From Anaeromyxobacter soli (lineage in GTDB: Bacteria > Myxococcota > Myxococcia > Myxococcales > Anaeromyxobacteraceae), in contig NZ_JAKZLF010000044.1 in assembly GCF_022808855.1 (NCBI RefSeq), positions 1 through 35,286 of the forward strand: a stretch of 35,286 nt of DNA. Reading direction: 5' to 3'. A model generated the notes under the pieces. That model searched no databases. It was not told the origin of the DNA and worked only from the letters and a program-made list of their open reading frames with translations. This document shows, piece by piece, positions 1-8,019 of this stretch. Both the position numbers and the translations under genes were made by a program. Each line of letters begins with the position of its first letter. Positions within the stretch are counted from its first letter, which is position 1.

Positions 1-4
1 GGTT

Positions 5-120
5 TGCGGTGGCTATTTCGGTGGGGTCACACCCGTTCCCATCCCGAACACGGTAGTTAAGCCCACCAGAGCCGATGGTACTGCACCGGAAGCGGTGTGG
101 GAGAGTAGGTCGCTGCCGCA
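5..120 (+). rRNA. rrf: 5S ribosomal RNA
   Basis: The segment matches the bacterial 5S consensus. It contains the conserved CCCGAACACGG block at about 43-53, GCCGATGGTACTG at about 71-83 and GAGAGTAGGTCG at about 101-112. The 5' end (TGCGGTGGC from 5) pairs with the 3' end (GCTGCCGCA up to 120) to form the terminal helix, which sets the ends at about 116 nt. It is followed at once by a hairpin terminator, so it is the last gene of an rRNA operon whose 16S and 23S genes lie left of the window. Confidence 0.96.
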
Positions 121-131
121 TTTTTTTCTTG

Positions 132-170
132 GCCCGCTGGCGCAATTCGCGCCGGCGGGCTTTTTTCTTT
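132..170 (+). terminator. Intrinsic terminator of the rRNA operon
   Basis: A 12-bp stem (132-143 with 149-160, one G-T pair) has a 5-base loop and is followed by a T-rich run (TTTTTTCTTT, 161-170). A second T run lies just before the stem (121-129). The position, 11 bases after the 5S gene, fits the end of an rRNA transcript. Confidence 0.93.
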
Positions 171-277
171 TGTCGCGCTTGCGCACCGACACGGGCGTCG
201 GATCGCGCGGCCGAGGCGCTCGCGCCGGCACCCGGGCGCCTCGTTCCGGTACACTGGCGCCTCTCTGGAGGTCAGCG

Positions 278-1156
278 ATGAGTCGGGTCGTGGTCGGAGT
301 CATCGGCGGGACGGGGCTCGGTGAGGCGCTCGGGGCGCTCGGGGCAGGCGAGCAGCGTGAGATCGACACGCCCTTCGGGCGCCCCTCCGGACCGATCACG
401 CTCACGGAGGTGGCCGGCGTCCCGGTGGCCCTCCTGTCGCGCCACGGCGACGGGCACATGCGGAACCCGTCGGCCGTGCCCTACCGCGCGAACATCTGGG
501 CGCTCAAGTCGCTCGGCGTGACCCACGTGCTCGCGAGCGGCGCGTGCGGGAGCCTCCGCGAGGAGGTCGCGCCGAAGCACCTCGTCATCCCGGACCAGGT
601 GATCGACCGGACCTTCCGGCGGGCGGGCACGTTCTTCGACGAGCTGGCCGTCCACGTGGAGCTCGCGGCGCCGTTCTGCAACACGCTCCGCAACGTCCTC
701 GTGAAGGCGGGCACCGGGTTCCCGGCGCGCGTCCACCAGGGCGGCACGTACGTGTGCATGGAGGGGCCGCAGTTCTCGACCCGGGCCGAGAGCGAGCTGC
801 ACCGGAGCTGGGGCGCCTCGCTCATCGGGATGACGCTGATGCCCGAGGCGAAGCTCGCCCGGGAGGCGGAGCTCTGCTACGCGGCCGTCGCCCTCCCCAC
901 CGACTACGACTGCTGGAAGCCGCACCCGGCGACCCTCGACCAGGCGAAGCTCATCGAGGAGATCCTCGGGAACGTGAAGGTCGCGACGCAGAACGCGCTC
1001 GAGCTCATCCGGCGCGCGATCCCGCAGGTCGCCGCCATCGAGAAGCCGTGCGCGTGTCAGTCCGCGCTCGCGCTCGCGATCTGGTCCGACCGGTCGCGGC
1101 TCTCCCCGGAGGTCCGCCAGAAGCTCGGGCTGCTCCTCGGCAAGTACCTCGGCTAG
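278..1156 (+). CDS. mtnP: S-methyl-5'-thioadenosine phosphorylase
   Basis: A 292-residue protein of the PNP/MTAP family, of normal length. It should split 5'-methylthioadenosine with phosphate into adenine and 5-methylthioribose-1-phosphate, a cytosolic step of methionine salvage. Visible motifs are the phosphate-binding GGTG loop (10-13), SRHGDGH (54-60), ASGACGSL (86-93), GGTYVCMEGPQFSTRAE (155-171) and TDYDCW (208-213). The aspartates of the last motif select 6-aminopurines and separate MTAP from purine nucleoside phosphorylases, which have Asn there. The ATG at 278 is preceded by GGAGG (267-271). The open frame extends left to 95, but that would overlap the 5S gene and terminator, so it is rejected. 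A related methylthioinosine phosphorylase activity is possible but less likely. No other methionine-salvage gene lies nearby. Confidence 0.93.
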   Translation: MSRVVVGVIGGTGLGEALGALGAGEQREIDTPFGRPSGPITLTEVAGVPVALLSRHGDGHMRNPSAVPYRANIWALKSLGVTHVLASGACGSLREEVAPKHLVIPDQVIDRTFRRAGTFFDELAVHVELAAPFCNTLRNVLVKAGTGFPARVHQGGTYVCMEGPQFSTRAESELHRSWGASLIGMTLMPEAKLAREAELCYAAVALPTDYDCWKPHPATLDQAKLIEEILGNVKVATQNALELIRRAIPQVAAIEKPCACQSALALAIWSDRSRLSPEVRQKLGLLLGKYLG

Positions 1157-1218
1157 GAGGGCGGCGCGAACCACGGCCCGGCCCGGCGACCCCGCAGGTC
1201 CGGTGGTATGAAGTCGCG

Positions 1219-3177
1219 GTGACGCTCCTCCACGCCGCCTCGCTCCGGCTCGCCTTCGGCAGCCGCACCGTCTTCGACGGGCTCACGCTCACCCTCGAGG
1301 AGGGCGAGCGCGTCGGGCTCGTGGGCGTGAACGGCTCGGGGAAGTCGTCGCTCATGCGCATGCTCGCGCGCGCGGCGGAGCCGGACGCCGGCGAGGTGCA
1401 GCTCCGGCGCGGCGCGCTCGTCACCTACCTGCCGCAGGAGCCCACGTTCCCCGCCGGGGCGACCGTCGCGTCCGAGCTCGAGGTCGCGCGCGCGCCGCTC
1501 CGCGCGGCGATCGACGCGCACGCGGCGCTCTCGGCGCGCCTCTCGGCCGAGCGCGACGTCGCCGCCCACGATCGCCTCCTCGTGGAGCTCGCGCAGCTCT
1601 CGGATCGCATCGACCAGCTCGGCGGGTGGGACACGGCGCACGAGGCGCGGCGGCTGCTCGACCGGCTCGGCGTGAAGGAGTGGGACCGCCCCGTGGCGGA
1701 GCTCTCGGGCGGCACGCGCAAGCGCGTCGCGCTCGCGCGGGCGCTGCTCACGCACCCCGATCTGCTCCTCCTGGACGAGCCGACGAACCACCTCGATGCC
1801 GACACCGTCGACTGGCTCGAGGAGGAGCTCGACCGGCTGAAGGGCGCGCTCCTCCTCGTCACCCACGATCGCTACTTCCTCGACGACCTCGTGGATCGCA
1901 TCGTCGAGATCGCGCCGGGCGCCGGCGTCACGAGCTACCCGGGGAACTACGAGGCCTACCTCGAGCAGAAGCTCGTGGCCGAGGAGCAGGGGGCGCTCGC
2001 GGGGCACAAGCGCGAGCGCTGGATCGCGCAGGAGGTCGCCTGGCTCCGCCGCGGGGTGGAGGCGCGGCGGACGAAGTCGAAGGCGCGCATCGAGCGGGCG
2101 CGGCGCCTCATGGCCGAGCGCGGGGCGGAGCGCCCGCGCGTCCCGGAGCTGCAGCTCGCGGCGACGCCGCGCCTGTCGCAGACGGTCCTCGAGGGGCACG
2201 ACCTCGTGAAGCGCTTCGGCGAGCGGCAGGTCCTCGCGGGCGTGAGCCTCACCGTGCAGCGCGGCGAGCGGATCGGCATCGTCGGTCCGAACGGCGCGGG
2301 CAAGACGACGTTCCTGCGGGTCCTGCTCGGCGAGCTGGCCGCCGACGGCGGGCGCGTGGTGGTCGGCGCGCGCACGCGGGTGGCGTACCACGATCAGGGG
2401 CGCGAGGCCCTCGATCCGGAGCAGACGGTCTACGAGGCCGCCGGCGGGAGCCGGGACGGCACGCGCGGCGAGGACTTCGTGGAGCTCGGGGGCCGGCGGG
2501 TCGCCCTCCGCGACTACCTCGACGACCTCCTCTTCCCGCCCACCGTCCAGCGCATGCAGGTGAAGGCGCTCTCGGGCGGCGAGCGGAACCGGCTGCTCCT
2601 CGCGCGCGCCTTCCTCGCCGGCGCGAACGTCCTCGTGCTGGACGAGCCCACGAACGACCTCGACCTCGTCACGCTCAACGTGCTCGAGCGGCTCCTCCTC
2701 GCGTTCGACGGCGCCGTCCTCCTCGTCACCCACGATCGCTACTTCCTCGACAAGGTCGCGACCGCGATCCTGGCGTTCGAGGGGGAGGGGAGGGCGGTCC
2801 GCTACGAGGGCAACTACGAGACCTATCGCACGTTGAAGGGGCAGGCCGAGGCGGCCGCGCGCGCGGAGGCCGGACCCGCCCGCCCAGAGGTCCGCGCCGC
2901 GGGGCCGCAGGCCCGCACGGCGGCGCCGGCGGAGCGCGCGCGCCGGCCGGGGAAGCTCTCGTTCAAGGAGCAGCGGGAGCTCGAGGGCATGGAGGCCGCG
3001 ATCCTCGCGGCCGAGGAGCGGAAGGCCGCGCTGGAGGCCGCGCTCTCGGACCCCGCCACCTACCAGAAGGACGGCGCCGCGGTCGGCGGCATGCGCGACG
3101 CGCTCGCCGCCGCAGGCGTCGAGGTCGAGCGGCTCTACGCGCGCTGGCAGGAGCTCGAGGCGCTGCGCGGCGCGTGA
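1219..3177 (+). CDS. uup: ABC-F family ATPase, Uup type
   Basis: A 652-residue soluble protein with two ABC ATPase domains and no membrane segment, the ABC-F layout. Domain 1 has Walker A GVNGSGKSS (36-44), signature LSGGTRKR (162-169), Walker B LLLLDEP (182-188) and THDRYFLD. Domain 2 has GPNGAGKTT (356-364), LSGGERNR (about 451) and VLDEPTND. A charged linker between them, rich in Arg and Lys, is the ribosome-interacting arm region. The C-terminus starts at KLSFKEQRELE and continues as a coiled coil, the hallmark of Uup rather than EttA. Uup-type proteins act on ribosomes or branched DNA. The start is a GTG at 1219, the first that gives the normal N-terminus (TLLHAASLRLAFG); the frame upstream runs antisense-like through mtnP. 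No clear ribosome site is visible. It is convergent with the CotH gene. Confidence 0.9.
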   Translation: MTLLHAASLRLAFGSRTVFDGLTLTLEEGERVGLVGVNGSGKSSLMRMLARAAEPDAGEVQLRRGALVTYLPQEPTFPAGATVASELEVARAPLRAAIDAHAALSARLSAERDVAAHDRLLVELAQLSDRIDQLGGWDTAHEARRLLDRLGVKEWDRPVAELSGGTRKRVALARALLTHPDLLLLDEPTNHLDADTVDWLEEELDRLKGALLLVTHDRYFLDDLVDRIVEIAPGAGVTSYPGNYEAYLEQKLVAEEQGALAGHKRERWIAQEVAWLRRGVEARRTKSKARIERARRLMAERGAERPRVPELQLAATPRLSQTVLEGHDLVKRFGERQVLAGVSLTVQRGERIGIVGPNGAGKTTFLRVLLGELAADGGRVVVGARTRVAYHDQGREALDPEQTVYEAAGGSRDGTRGEDFVELGGRRVALRDYLDDLLFPPTVQRMQVKALSGGERNRLLLARAFLAGANVLVLDEPTNDLDLVTLNVLERLLLAFDGAVLLVTHDRYFLDKVATAILAFEGEGRAVRYEGNYETYRTLKGQAEAAARAEAGPARPEVRAAGPQARTAAPAERARRPGKLSFKEQRELEGMEAAILAAEERKAALEAALSDPATYQKDGAAVGGMRDALAAAGVEVERLYARWQELEALRGA

Positions 3178-3315
3178 TGCCGGGCCTGCGGCGGGCGTCC
3201 TCGCTCCTCGCGCCCGCAGCGCTCCTCTGCTTCGAGCCGCGCACTGCGGCGACCTGGCCGTGGGCCTCGCGCGCGTCGCTGCGGCCTCGGCGCCGGTCTC
3301 CTGCGCCTTGCGCGC

Positions 3316-5001
3316 CTATCTCCAGCCCCACGCCTCCGCGCCGTCCGGGATCCTCGCGTACGTCCTGCCGCCGAGCGGCGCGTAGAACGTCGCGTCGAGC
3401 GGCAGCTGGGTGGTCGCGTCGAAGACGCCGACCTCGCCCCCATCCGCGCCGGCAGTGAAGGGCACGGTGACCTTCCCGTGCGCCGGCACGACCGTGCCGG
3501 CGGGGAGCGCGCTCTGCAGCCGATCGCGGAGGTCGGAGGTGAGGGTGAGGCCCGCGAGATCGCGCGGCGCGTCCTCGCGGTTGTAGAGCTCGAGGAACCC
3601 CGGCCCGATCGCGTTCACGACGAGGCCGCCCTCCCCACGGTGCCGCTCCCTGGGGATCTCGCCCCGGAGGAACCCGGTGCGGCGCGTGACGTACTCCTCG
3701 AGGAACCGCACCGACGCGGCGGCGAGCTCCTGATCCACCCAGGGATCCCGCTGCAGCGGTCCGGCGATGAGGGCGTGGAGCGCCTCGATGCGCGGGAACG
3801 CCTGCGCCTCCGAGAACACGCCGTCGAGCATCTTCTCGACCTCGTCGAGCACCCGGTTGCGGAGCGCGGGCGCGTCCCACAGGCGCTGGAACAGCACCAC
3901 GAAGGGCGGATGCGCGCTGACGCCGTAGCGCTGCGACTTGTCGGCCGCGACCCCCAGGGTGGCGGGATCGTAGAGCGTGTAGGTCGGGATCGCGTCGTGC
4001 CAGTTCGGCGTCGCCGTCGGACTGAGCCCGCGCCAGTACACGATCCGCGCGTTGTTGAGATCCCACGGCACGAAGGACCACTTGCCCGTCGCGGCGTCGT
4101 GGACGAGGTAGCTGCCCGAGTCGTCGATCCCCGACCAGCTGACGAGGATCGCGACCGCGTACATGCGGACCAGGCGATCGACGTCGAAGTGCCCCGCGAG
4201 CCAGGCGGGGAACTCGTGCTCCGGCGTCCGGTTGAGCTCGCGGAGGAACGTCCAGAGGTCGTCCCACGGCTGCGTCTCGTTCGTCTCCTTCTCCCACTGG
4301 CCCTGGTACGAGGCGGGAGGCGAGAGCTTCATCTCGCAGTCGCGGAGGCCGCAGCGGTAGGTCGTGGAGTCCGCGTCGAAGCCGTGATCGCGGAGGAAGT
4401 GCTTGTCGTCCGCCTCCTGCACCTCGACGTAGACGCCCTGGTGCTCCCCGTTCACGTCGAGCGTGATGAAGCGCCACCGCGGCGAGCGGACGCCGGCGCC
4501 CAGCAGGAGGCCGTAGCAGAACGGGTCGGAGAGGTAGCCGCCGTCGAGGTACTCGGCGAGGTAGTTGCGCGTCCGGGTGGGCCAGGATCCCGTCCCGGGC
4601 GCGCCGTCGTGGGTCTCGCCGCTCGTGGGGTGGCGCGTCTTCCAGCTGTGCTTCGGGTGCTCGCGCGCGCCGTCTCCGCGCTGCCGCAGCTCGACGTCGT
4701 ACCAGGTGCCGCCGAGGTACAGCCGCCCCGGCGCGTACACCTTGCTCCACAGCTGGTAGACGATGTCCGCCGTCGACTGCGGGAACGTGATCGCGAGCGG
4801 CTCGACCTTCTGCTGGAGGTCCGGCCAGCTCACCACCTCGGGGACGCGGTCCGTCGGGGTGCCGGGCGTGCCGCAGTCGTTGCACGTCGGCGGGGGCGGA
4901 TCTCCAGGAGGGGGATCCACCTTCGGGAGGGGCGGGGCGTCGGCGTTGCAGGCGAGGAGCACCGTGGCGAGGAACGCCACGAGGGCGAAGCGAGAGCTCA
5001 T
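3316..5001 (-). CDS. CotH-kinase-family lipoprotein with C-terminal lamin-tail domain
   Basis: A 561-residue protein starting at ATG 5001. A lipoprotein signal ends in LLAC with Cys18; +2 is Asn, so outer-membrane sorting is plausible. A proline-rich linker follows. The body (about 70-420) resembles CotH, an atypical protein kinase first known from spore coats: YDVELRQRGDG and HPKHSWK in the N-lobe, CGLRDCEMK, and the WDLNNAR motif (Asp about 314) in the place of the metal-binding aspartate. The last about 110 residues (GFLELYNRED, DLAGLTLTSD) look like a lamin-tail domain, common in secreted bacterial proteins. Two CxxC or CxnC pairs suggest disulfides or metal binding. It lies 148 bases after the phosphatase gene and is probably co-transcribed with it. 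CotH genes often sit near VTC and DUF4956 genes, which occur across the divergent promoter here. Its phosphorylation target is unknown. Confidence 0.83.
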   Translation of the reverse strand: MSSRFALVAFLATVLLACNADAPPLPKVDPPPGDPPPPTCNDCGTPGTPTDRVPEVVSWPDLQQKVEPLAITFPQSTADIVYQLWSKVYAPGRLYLGGTWYDVELRQRGDGAREHPKHSWKTRHPTSGETHDGAPGTGSWPTRTRNYLAEYLDGGYLSDPFCYGLLLGAGVRSPRWRFITLDVNGEHQGVYVEVQEADDKHFLRDHGFDADSTTYRCGLRDCEMKLSPPASYQGQWEKETNETQPWDDLWTFLRELNRTPEHEFPAWLAGHFDVDRLVRMYAVAILVSWSGIDDSGSYLVHDAATGKWSFVPWDLNNARIVYWRGLSPTATPNWHDAIPTYTLYDPATLGVAADKSQRYGVSAHPPFVVLFQRLWDAPALRNRVLDEVEKMLDGVFSEAQAFPRIEALHALIAGPLQRDPWVDQELAAASVRFLEEYVTRRTGFLRGEIPRERHRGEGGLVVNAIGPGFLELYNREDAPRDLAGLTLTSDLRDRLQSALPAGTVVPAHGKVTVPFTAGADGGEVGVFDATTQLPLDATFYAPLGGRTYARIPDGAEAWGWR

Positions 5002-5149
5002 GCCCAAGGGGCGCTGCAACGCGCGCGCCCCGAGCGCCGGCGTCACGGGCCCGAGTCGCGACCGGGGCTCGAGCGTCGCCCGGCGCAGCCGCGAACGGGG
5101 CCGGCCCCGCCCCTCGCGCGACGCGCGTCGAGCGCCACCGGAAGAGGCC

Positions 5150-6499
5150 TCAGCGCGCGCGCCGGCGCAGACGCCGGAGCGTCTCGCTCACGGCGAGGGC
5201 GGCGAACGCGGCGAGCCCGGCGCCCCCGCCGGCGCTGGCGCAGCCACCACCGCGGACGACCGGCCCGCCGGACTGCCAGCTCGAGCCGCCACCTCCGCCC
5301 CCGCCGGTTCCGGCGGGCGCCGGCGCGACGTCCTTCGCGATCGTGAACTCGTCGTGGACGACGCCGTCGTGGCGAACGGACTCCACGTGCATCGAGCCGC
5401 CGTCGACCGTCACCACCACGTGCTGACCGACCTTCTCCCGGTACGCGGTGAACGGCGCCACCGGCTTCTCGAAGTCGTAGAGCCAGTCGCCCCCGCCGCC
5501 GGTCGTCACGTACACCGGCGCGCCGGGGCGATCGTACGCGCCCTCCCCGGTCTTCACCGGCGCGCCGTCGCGCGAGGGCCAGGTGCGCTCGTACAGGTGG
5601 TTGTGTCCCTGGAAGACGACGTCCACGCCGTACTCCTGGAAGAGCGGCTCGAGCGCGCTCGCCACCTCCGGGAAGGAGCCGTACTTGCCGGTGGCGAGCA
5701 CCGGGCGGTGGAGCAGCGCGAGCTTCCACGGCGCCTGGGTGGCCGCGAGGTCTTCGCGCAGCCAGGTGACCATCGAGTCCCGCGTGCAGCCCGCGGTCGC
5801 GGCGTCCATCGGCGAGAGGCAGTTCGAGTCGAGCGCGACGACGTGCACGTCGCCCCAGTCAAAGGAGTAATAGCGCTCGCCGTCGGGCCCCTCCGGCAGC
5901 TCGAGCGCGTCGAGGTAAGGCTGGGCGTAGGGCAGCCGGTACTCGTGGTCGCCCGGCACCGGCCAGAACGTGGTCGAGGCGAGGAGCGCCGCCATCGGGC
6001 GGAACACCGCCGGATCCCAGTCCTCCGCCTTCCCGTCGGGATAGGCGTTGTCGCCCACGGTGAGCACCGCCGACACGCCGCGCGCGAGCAGCGCCGCCGT
6101 GTTTCCGGCCTGGATCGGGCCCTGGGTGCCGTAGTCGCCGATGACCCCGAGCACCGTCCGCTGGCCCTCGGCCGTGTCGGGCTCGCCGGGCGTGCGGAGG
6201 GTGCCCGTGGCGCGAACCGCTCCCTCGAGCTCGACGCGGTAGGAGACGACGCTCGCGGCGGGCAGGCCTTCGAGCCTGACCACGTGGTGCGCCGTGCCGG
6301 CGCTCTCCCCCACCACCGTCCCGCCGGCCCCGAGCTCCGCGACCACGCGCACGGCCGCCGGCACGTCGGTGTTCAGCACGACGAGCGAGGCGTGCGGCGC
6401 GGTCTGCTGCAGGAAGGGACCGCGCGTGATCGCGGCGGCCGACGCGAGGCCCGGCAGCACGAGCAGGGTGGAGAGGATCAGCCGGGCGAGCTGGCGCAA
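5150..6499 (-). CDS. Secreted purple-acid-phosphatase-like metallophosphoesterase with MYXO-CTERM-like tail
   Basis: A 449-residue exported enzyme. After the signal peptide (1-21) comes a fibronectin-like N-terminal domain (about 25-103), then a calcineurin-type core with all metal motifs: GD (121-122), GDNAY (149-153), GDHE (183-186), LLHRP with His264, and GHNH (298-301). This is the order of purple acid phosphatases. The tail is a Gly-rich spacer, a Gly-Gly-Cys motif near 418, a hydrophobic stretch and an Arg-rich end (RRLRRRAR), as in MYXO-CTERM or GlyGly-CTERM surface-sorting signals. I chose the TTG at 6499 because GAGGAG lies about 6 bases upstream and a clean signal peptide follows directly. 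An ATG at 6577 would add 26 charged residues. It likely releases phosphate from esters at the cell surface and fits the phosphate theme of the divergent operon. Confidence 0.88.
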   Translation of the reverse strand: MRQLARLILSTLLVLPGLASAAAITRGPFLQQTAPHASLVVLNTDVPAAVRVVAELGAGGTVVGESAGTAHHVVRLEGLPAASVVSYRVELEGAVRATGTLRTPGEPDTAEGQRTVLGVIGDYGTQGPIQAGNTAALLARGVSAVLTVGDNAYPDGKAEDWDPAVFRPMAALLASTTFWPVPGDHEYRLPYAQPYLDALELPEGPDGERYYSFDWGDVHVVALDSNCLSPMDAATAGCTRDSMVTWLREDLAATQAPWKLALLHRPVLATGKYGSFPEVASALEPLFQEYGVDVVFQGHNHLYERTWPSRDGAPVKTGEGAYDRPGAPVYVTTGGGGDWLYDFEKPVAPFTAYREKVGQHVVVTVDGGSMHVESVRHDGVVHDEFTIAKDVAPAPAGTGGGGGGGSSWQSGGPVVRGGGCASAGGGAGLAAFAALAVSETLRRLRRRAR

Positions 6500-6626
6500 G
6501 CAGGTCTCCTCGTCGGCCCCTTTGCGGCGCCGCGACGTTCGAGTGGGTGGGAGGACCTGGGGAAACAGGGAGGGCACCGCGATCCATCCCGACCCCGCGA
6601 GACAGGGCCATGGCGTTCAGCCGATG

Positions 6627-6640
6627 GGAAAAGCGTTTCC
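6627..6640. promoter_or_regulatory. Inverted repeat in the divergent intergenic region
   Basis: GGAAA and TTTCC arms flank a 4-base centre (AGCG). The repeat stands out as A/T-rich in a G+C-rich region. It lies between the divergent phosphatase and porin genes, about 80 bases upstream of the sigma-54-like element, where an enhancer-binding activator could sit. It could also be a LacI-type operator or chance. Confidence 0.3.
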
Positions 6641-6693
6641 ACTCAGCGGAACGTCCTGGGACCGCGCGGCCGCATGCCCGGGCGTCGAGCGGT

Positions 6694-6709
6694 GGGCACC
6701 CCCGTTGCA
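6694..6709 (+). promoter_or_regulatory. Sigma-54-like promoter of the VTC/DUF4956 operon
   Basis: GGGCAC (6694-6699), five bases, then TTGCA (6705-6709) match the -24/-12 consensus TGGCAC-N5-TTGCA at all but the first base. The key GG and GC are exactly ten bases apart. Transcription would begin near 6720, almost at the GTG start at 6723, so the message would be leaderless, or the true start lies slightly inside. Myxobacteria use many sigma-54 promoters. In such G+C-rich DNA a chance match remains possible. Confidence 0.45.
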
Positions 6710-6722
6710 CCGTGAGCGGTCC

Positions 6723-8012
6723 GTGAAACCGTTCCGTCACTCGCTCGTCACGGTCGCGCTCGCCCTCGCGGCCACCCTGGGGCTCCCCGGCGGCGCGTCC
6801 GCGGAGGAGCCCGCACCCCAGCCGGACCCCGCCGCGGGCGCGCCCGACGATGGGCGCGTGGACGCGCCGGCGACCCGCGGGGAGGTGGGCCCGGCGATGG
6901 AGCAGGCTTCGGCCACGCCGCCGAGCGAGCAGGCGCCCGCCGGCGGTGCGGAGGCCGTGCCCGGTCCCTCCGTCGTGCCCGCGAGCACCGCCGCCGCCCG
7001 GCCCGCGCGCGCGAGGCCGGTGCCGCTCGCGAGCGTGCCGCGCTCGCCGCCGACGCCGCCCGCGGCCGCGCCGCCTCCCGCCCAGACTCCCGCCGAGCCG
7101 GCGCGGGGGACGCGCATCACGGTGCCGCTCGACGTCGAGGTGCACGGGCGGCTCTACATGGGCGTCGCGGCCGACGAGCGCGACGACTGGACGCGCCGGC
7201 TCGACATGTCCTCCGCCCGCATCGGCATCGAGGCGCGCCTGCCCGGCGTGCTCACGGTGCTCGAGGCGGACGTCGCGTCGAAGACGCCCATCAAGGACGC
7301 GTACGCGCGCCTCGACGGACCGTTCTCGACGCGCCTGCAGGCCGGGCGCTTCAAGGCGCCGTTCTCGGCCAGGCAGCTCGAGTCGAGCTGGAAGCTGCCG
7401 CTCGTCGATCGCGGCCTCGTGAACGGCTACCTCGTGAAGGACAACGAGCTCGGAGGTCGCCGGCTCGGCGCGACCGCCGGGATCCGCCCCTGGCGCGGCC
7501 GGGTCGAGCTCGCCGGCGGGGTGTTCGCCGGCGAGCGGAGCGCGTTCGGCGGGGAGAACCGCGCGCAGGACCTCGCCGGTCGCGCGTCCGCGCGCCCCTG
7601 GAAGCCCCTCGAGCTGGGCGTGACCGCGTACCGCGCAGGCTCGAGCGATCCGCTCGTGCCGGTGCGCCAGGCCGCGAGCGCGTACGCGCAGCTCTCCGGC
7701 GGGCCGCTCGACGCGAGCGTCGAGGGCTTCGGCGGGAAGCTCGACGCCGGCGCCTTCACGGCGGGGACCGCGCTCGTCGGCTGGACCTTCAAGCTCGGGG
7801 AGGCGAGGCGGCTGCGGGTGACCCCCGTCGCGGGCGCGGAGGTGCTCGAGCTGCGCGGGACGACCCGCGGGGTCGGGTACTCCGCCATCGCAGGGGCGGT
7901 GCTGGCGTGGACCGAGGGACTCAAGGTGAAGGTTCAGGGAGAGCGCGCGCGCCGTCCCGGCGACGAGGTGCCCGGGAACGCGCTGGCGATGCAGATCGCC
8001 ACGAGGTTCTGA
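6723..8012 (+). CDS. Outer-membrane beta-barrel, phosphate-selective-porin (OprO/P)-like
   Basis: A 429-residue protein that opens the five-gene operon. A signal peptide (KPFRHSLV, hydrophobic core, GGASA, cleavage near 27) is followed by a disordered Pro/Ala-rich segment to about residue 130. The last about 300 residues alternate polar and hydrophobic positions as beta strands and end in Phe, the usual signal of an outer-membrane barrel. The motif AGRFKAPFSARQ (about 207-218), followed by LVDRGLVN, is typical of the OprO/OprP porin family, and the preceding strand (DAYARLDG) fits too. The GTG at 6723 has no clear ribosome site and lies next to a sigma-54-like promoter. The long Pro/Ala linker is unusual for this family. 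It may pass phosphate or polyphosphate through the outer membrane. The substrate is inferred, not shown. Confidence 0.75.
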   Translation: MKPFRHSLVTVALALAATLGLPGGASAEEPAPQPDPAAGAPDDGRVDAPATRGEVGPAMEQASATPPSEQAPAGGAEAVPGPSVVPASTAAARPARARPVPLASVPRSPPTPPAAAPPPAQTPAEPARGTRITVPLDVEVHGRLYMGVAADERDDWTRRLDMSSARIGIEARLPGVLTVLEADVASKTPIKDAYARLDGPFSTRLQAGRFKAPFSARQLESSWKLPLVDRGLVNGYLVKDNELGGRRLGATAGIRPWRGRVELAGGVFAGERSAFGGENRAQDLAGRASARPWKPLELGVTAYRAGSSDPLVPVRQAASAYAQLSGGPLDASVEGFGGKLDAGAFTAGTALVGWTFKLGEARRLRVTPVAGAEVLELRGTTRGVGYSAIAGAVLAWTEGLKVKVQGERARRPGDEVPGNALAMQIATRF

Positions 8013-8019
8013 GGACCCG

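Noticed and set aside
250-255. TACACT as a -10 box for mtnP
   Set aside because: No -35 element at a suitable distance; too short to support on its own.
3178-3315. Possible terminator between convergent uup and CotH genes
   Set aside because: G+C-rich arms can pair imperfectly near 3187-3230, but the stem is bulged and lacks a T run.
3478-5346. Long plus-strand frame opposite the CotH gene
   Set aside because: Its translation is a complement of the CotH codons with no recognisable motif; the minus frame has the lipobox and CotH motifs.
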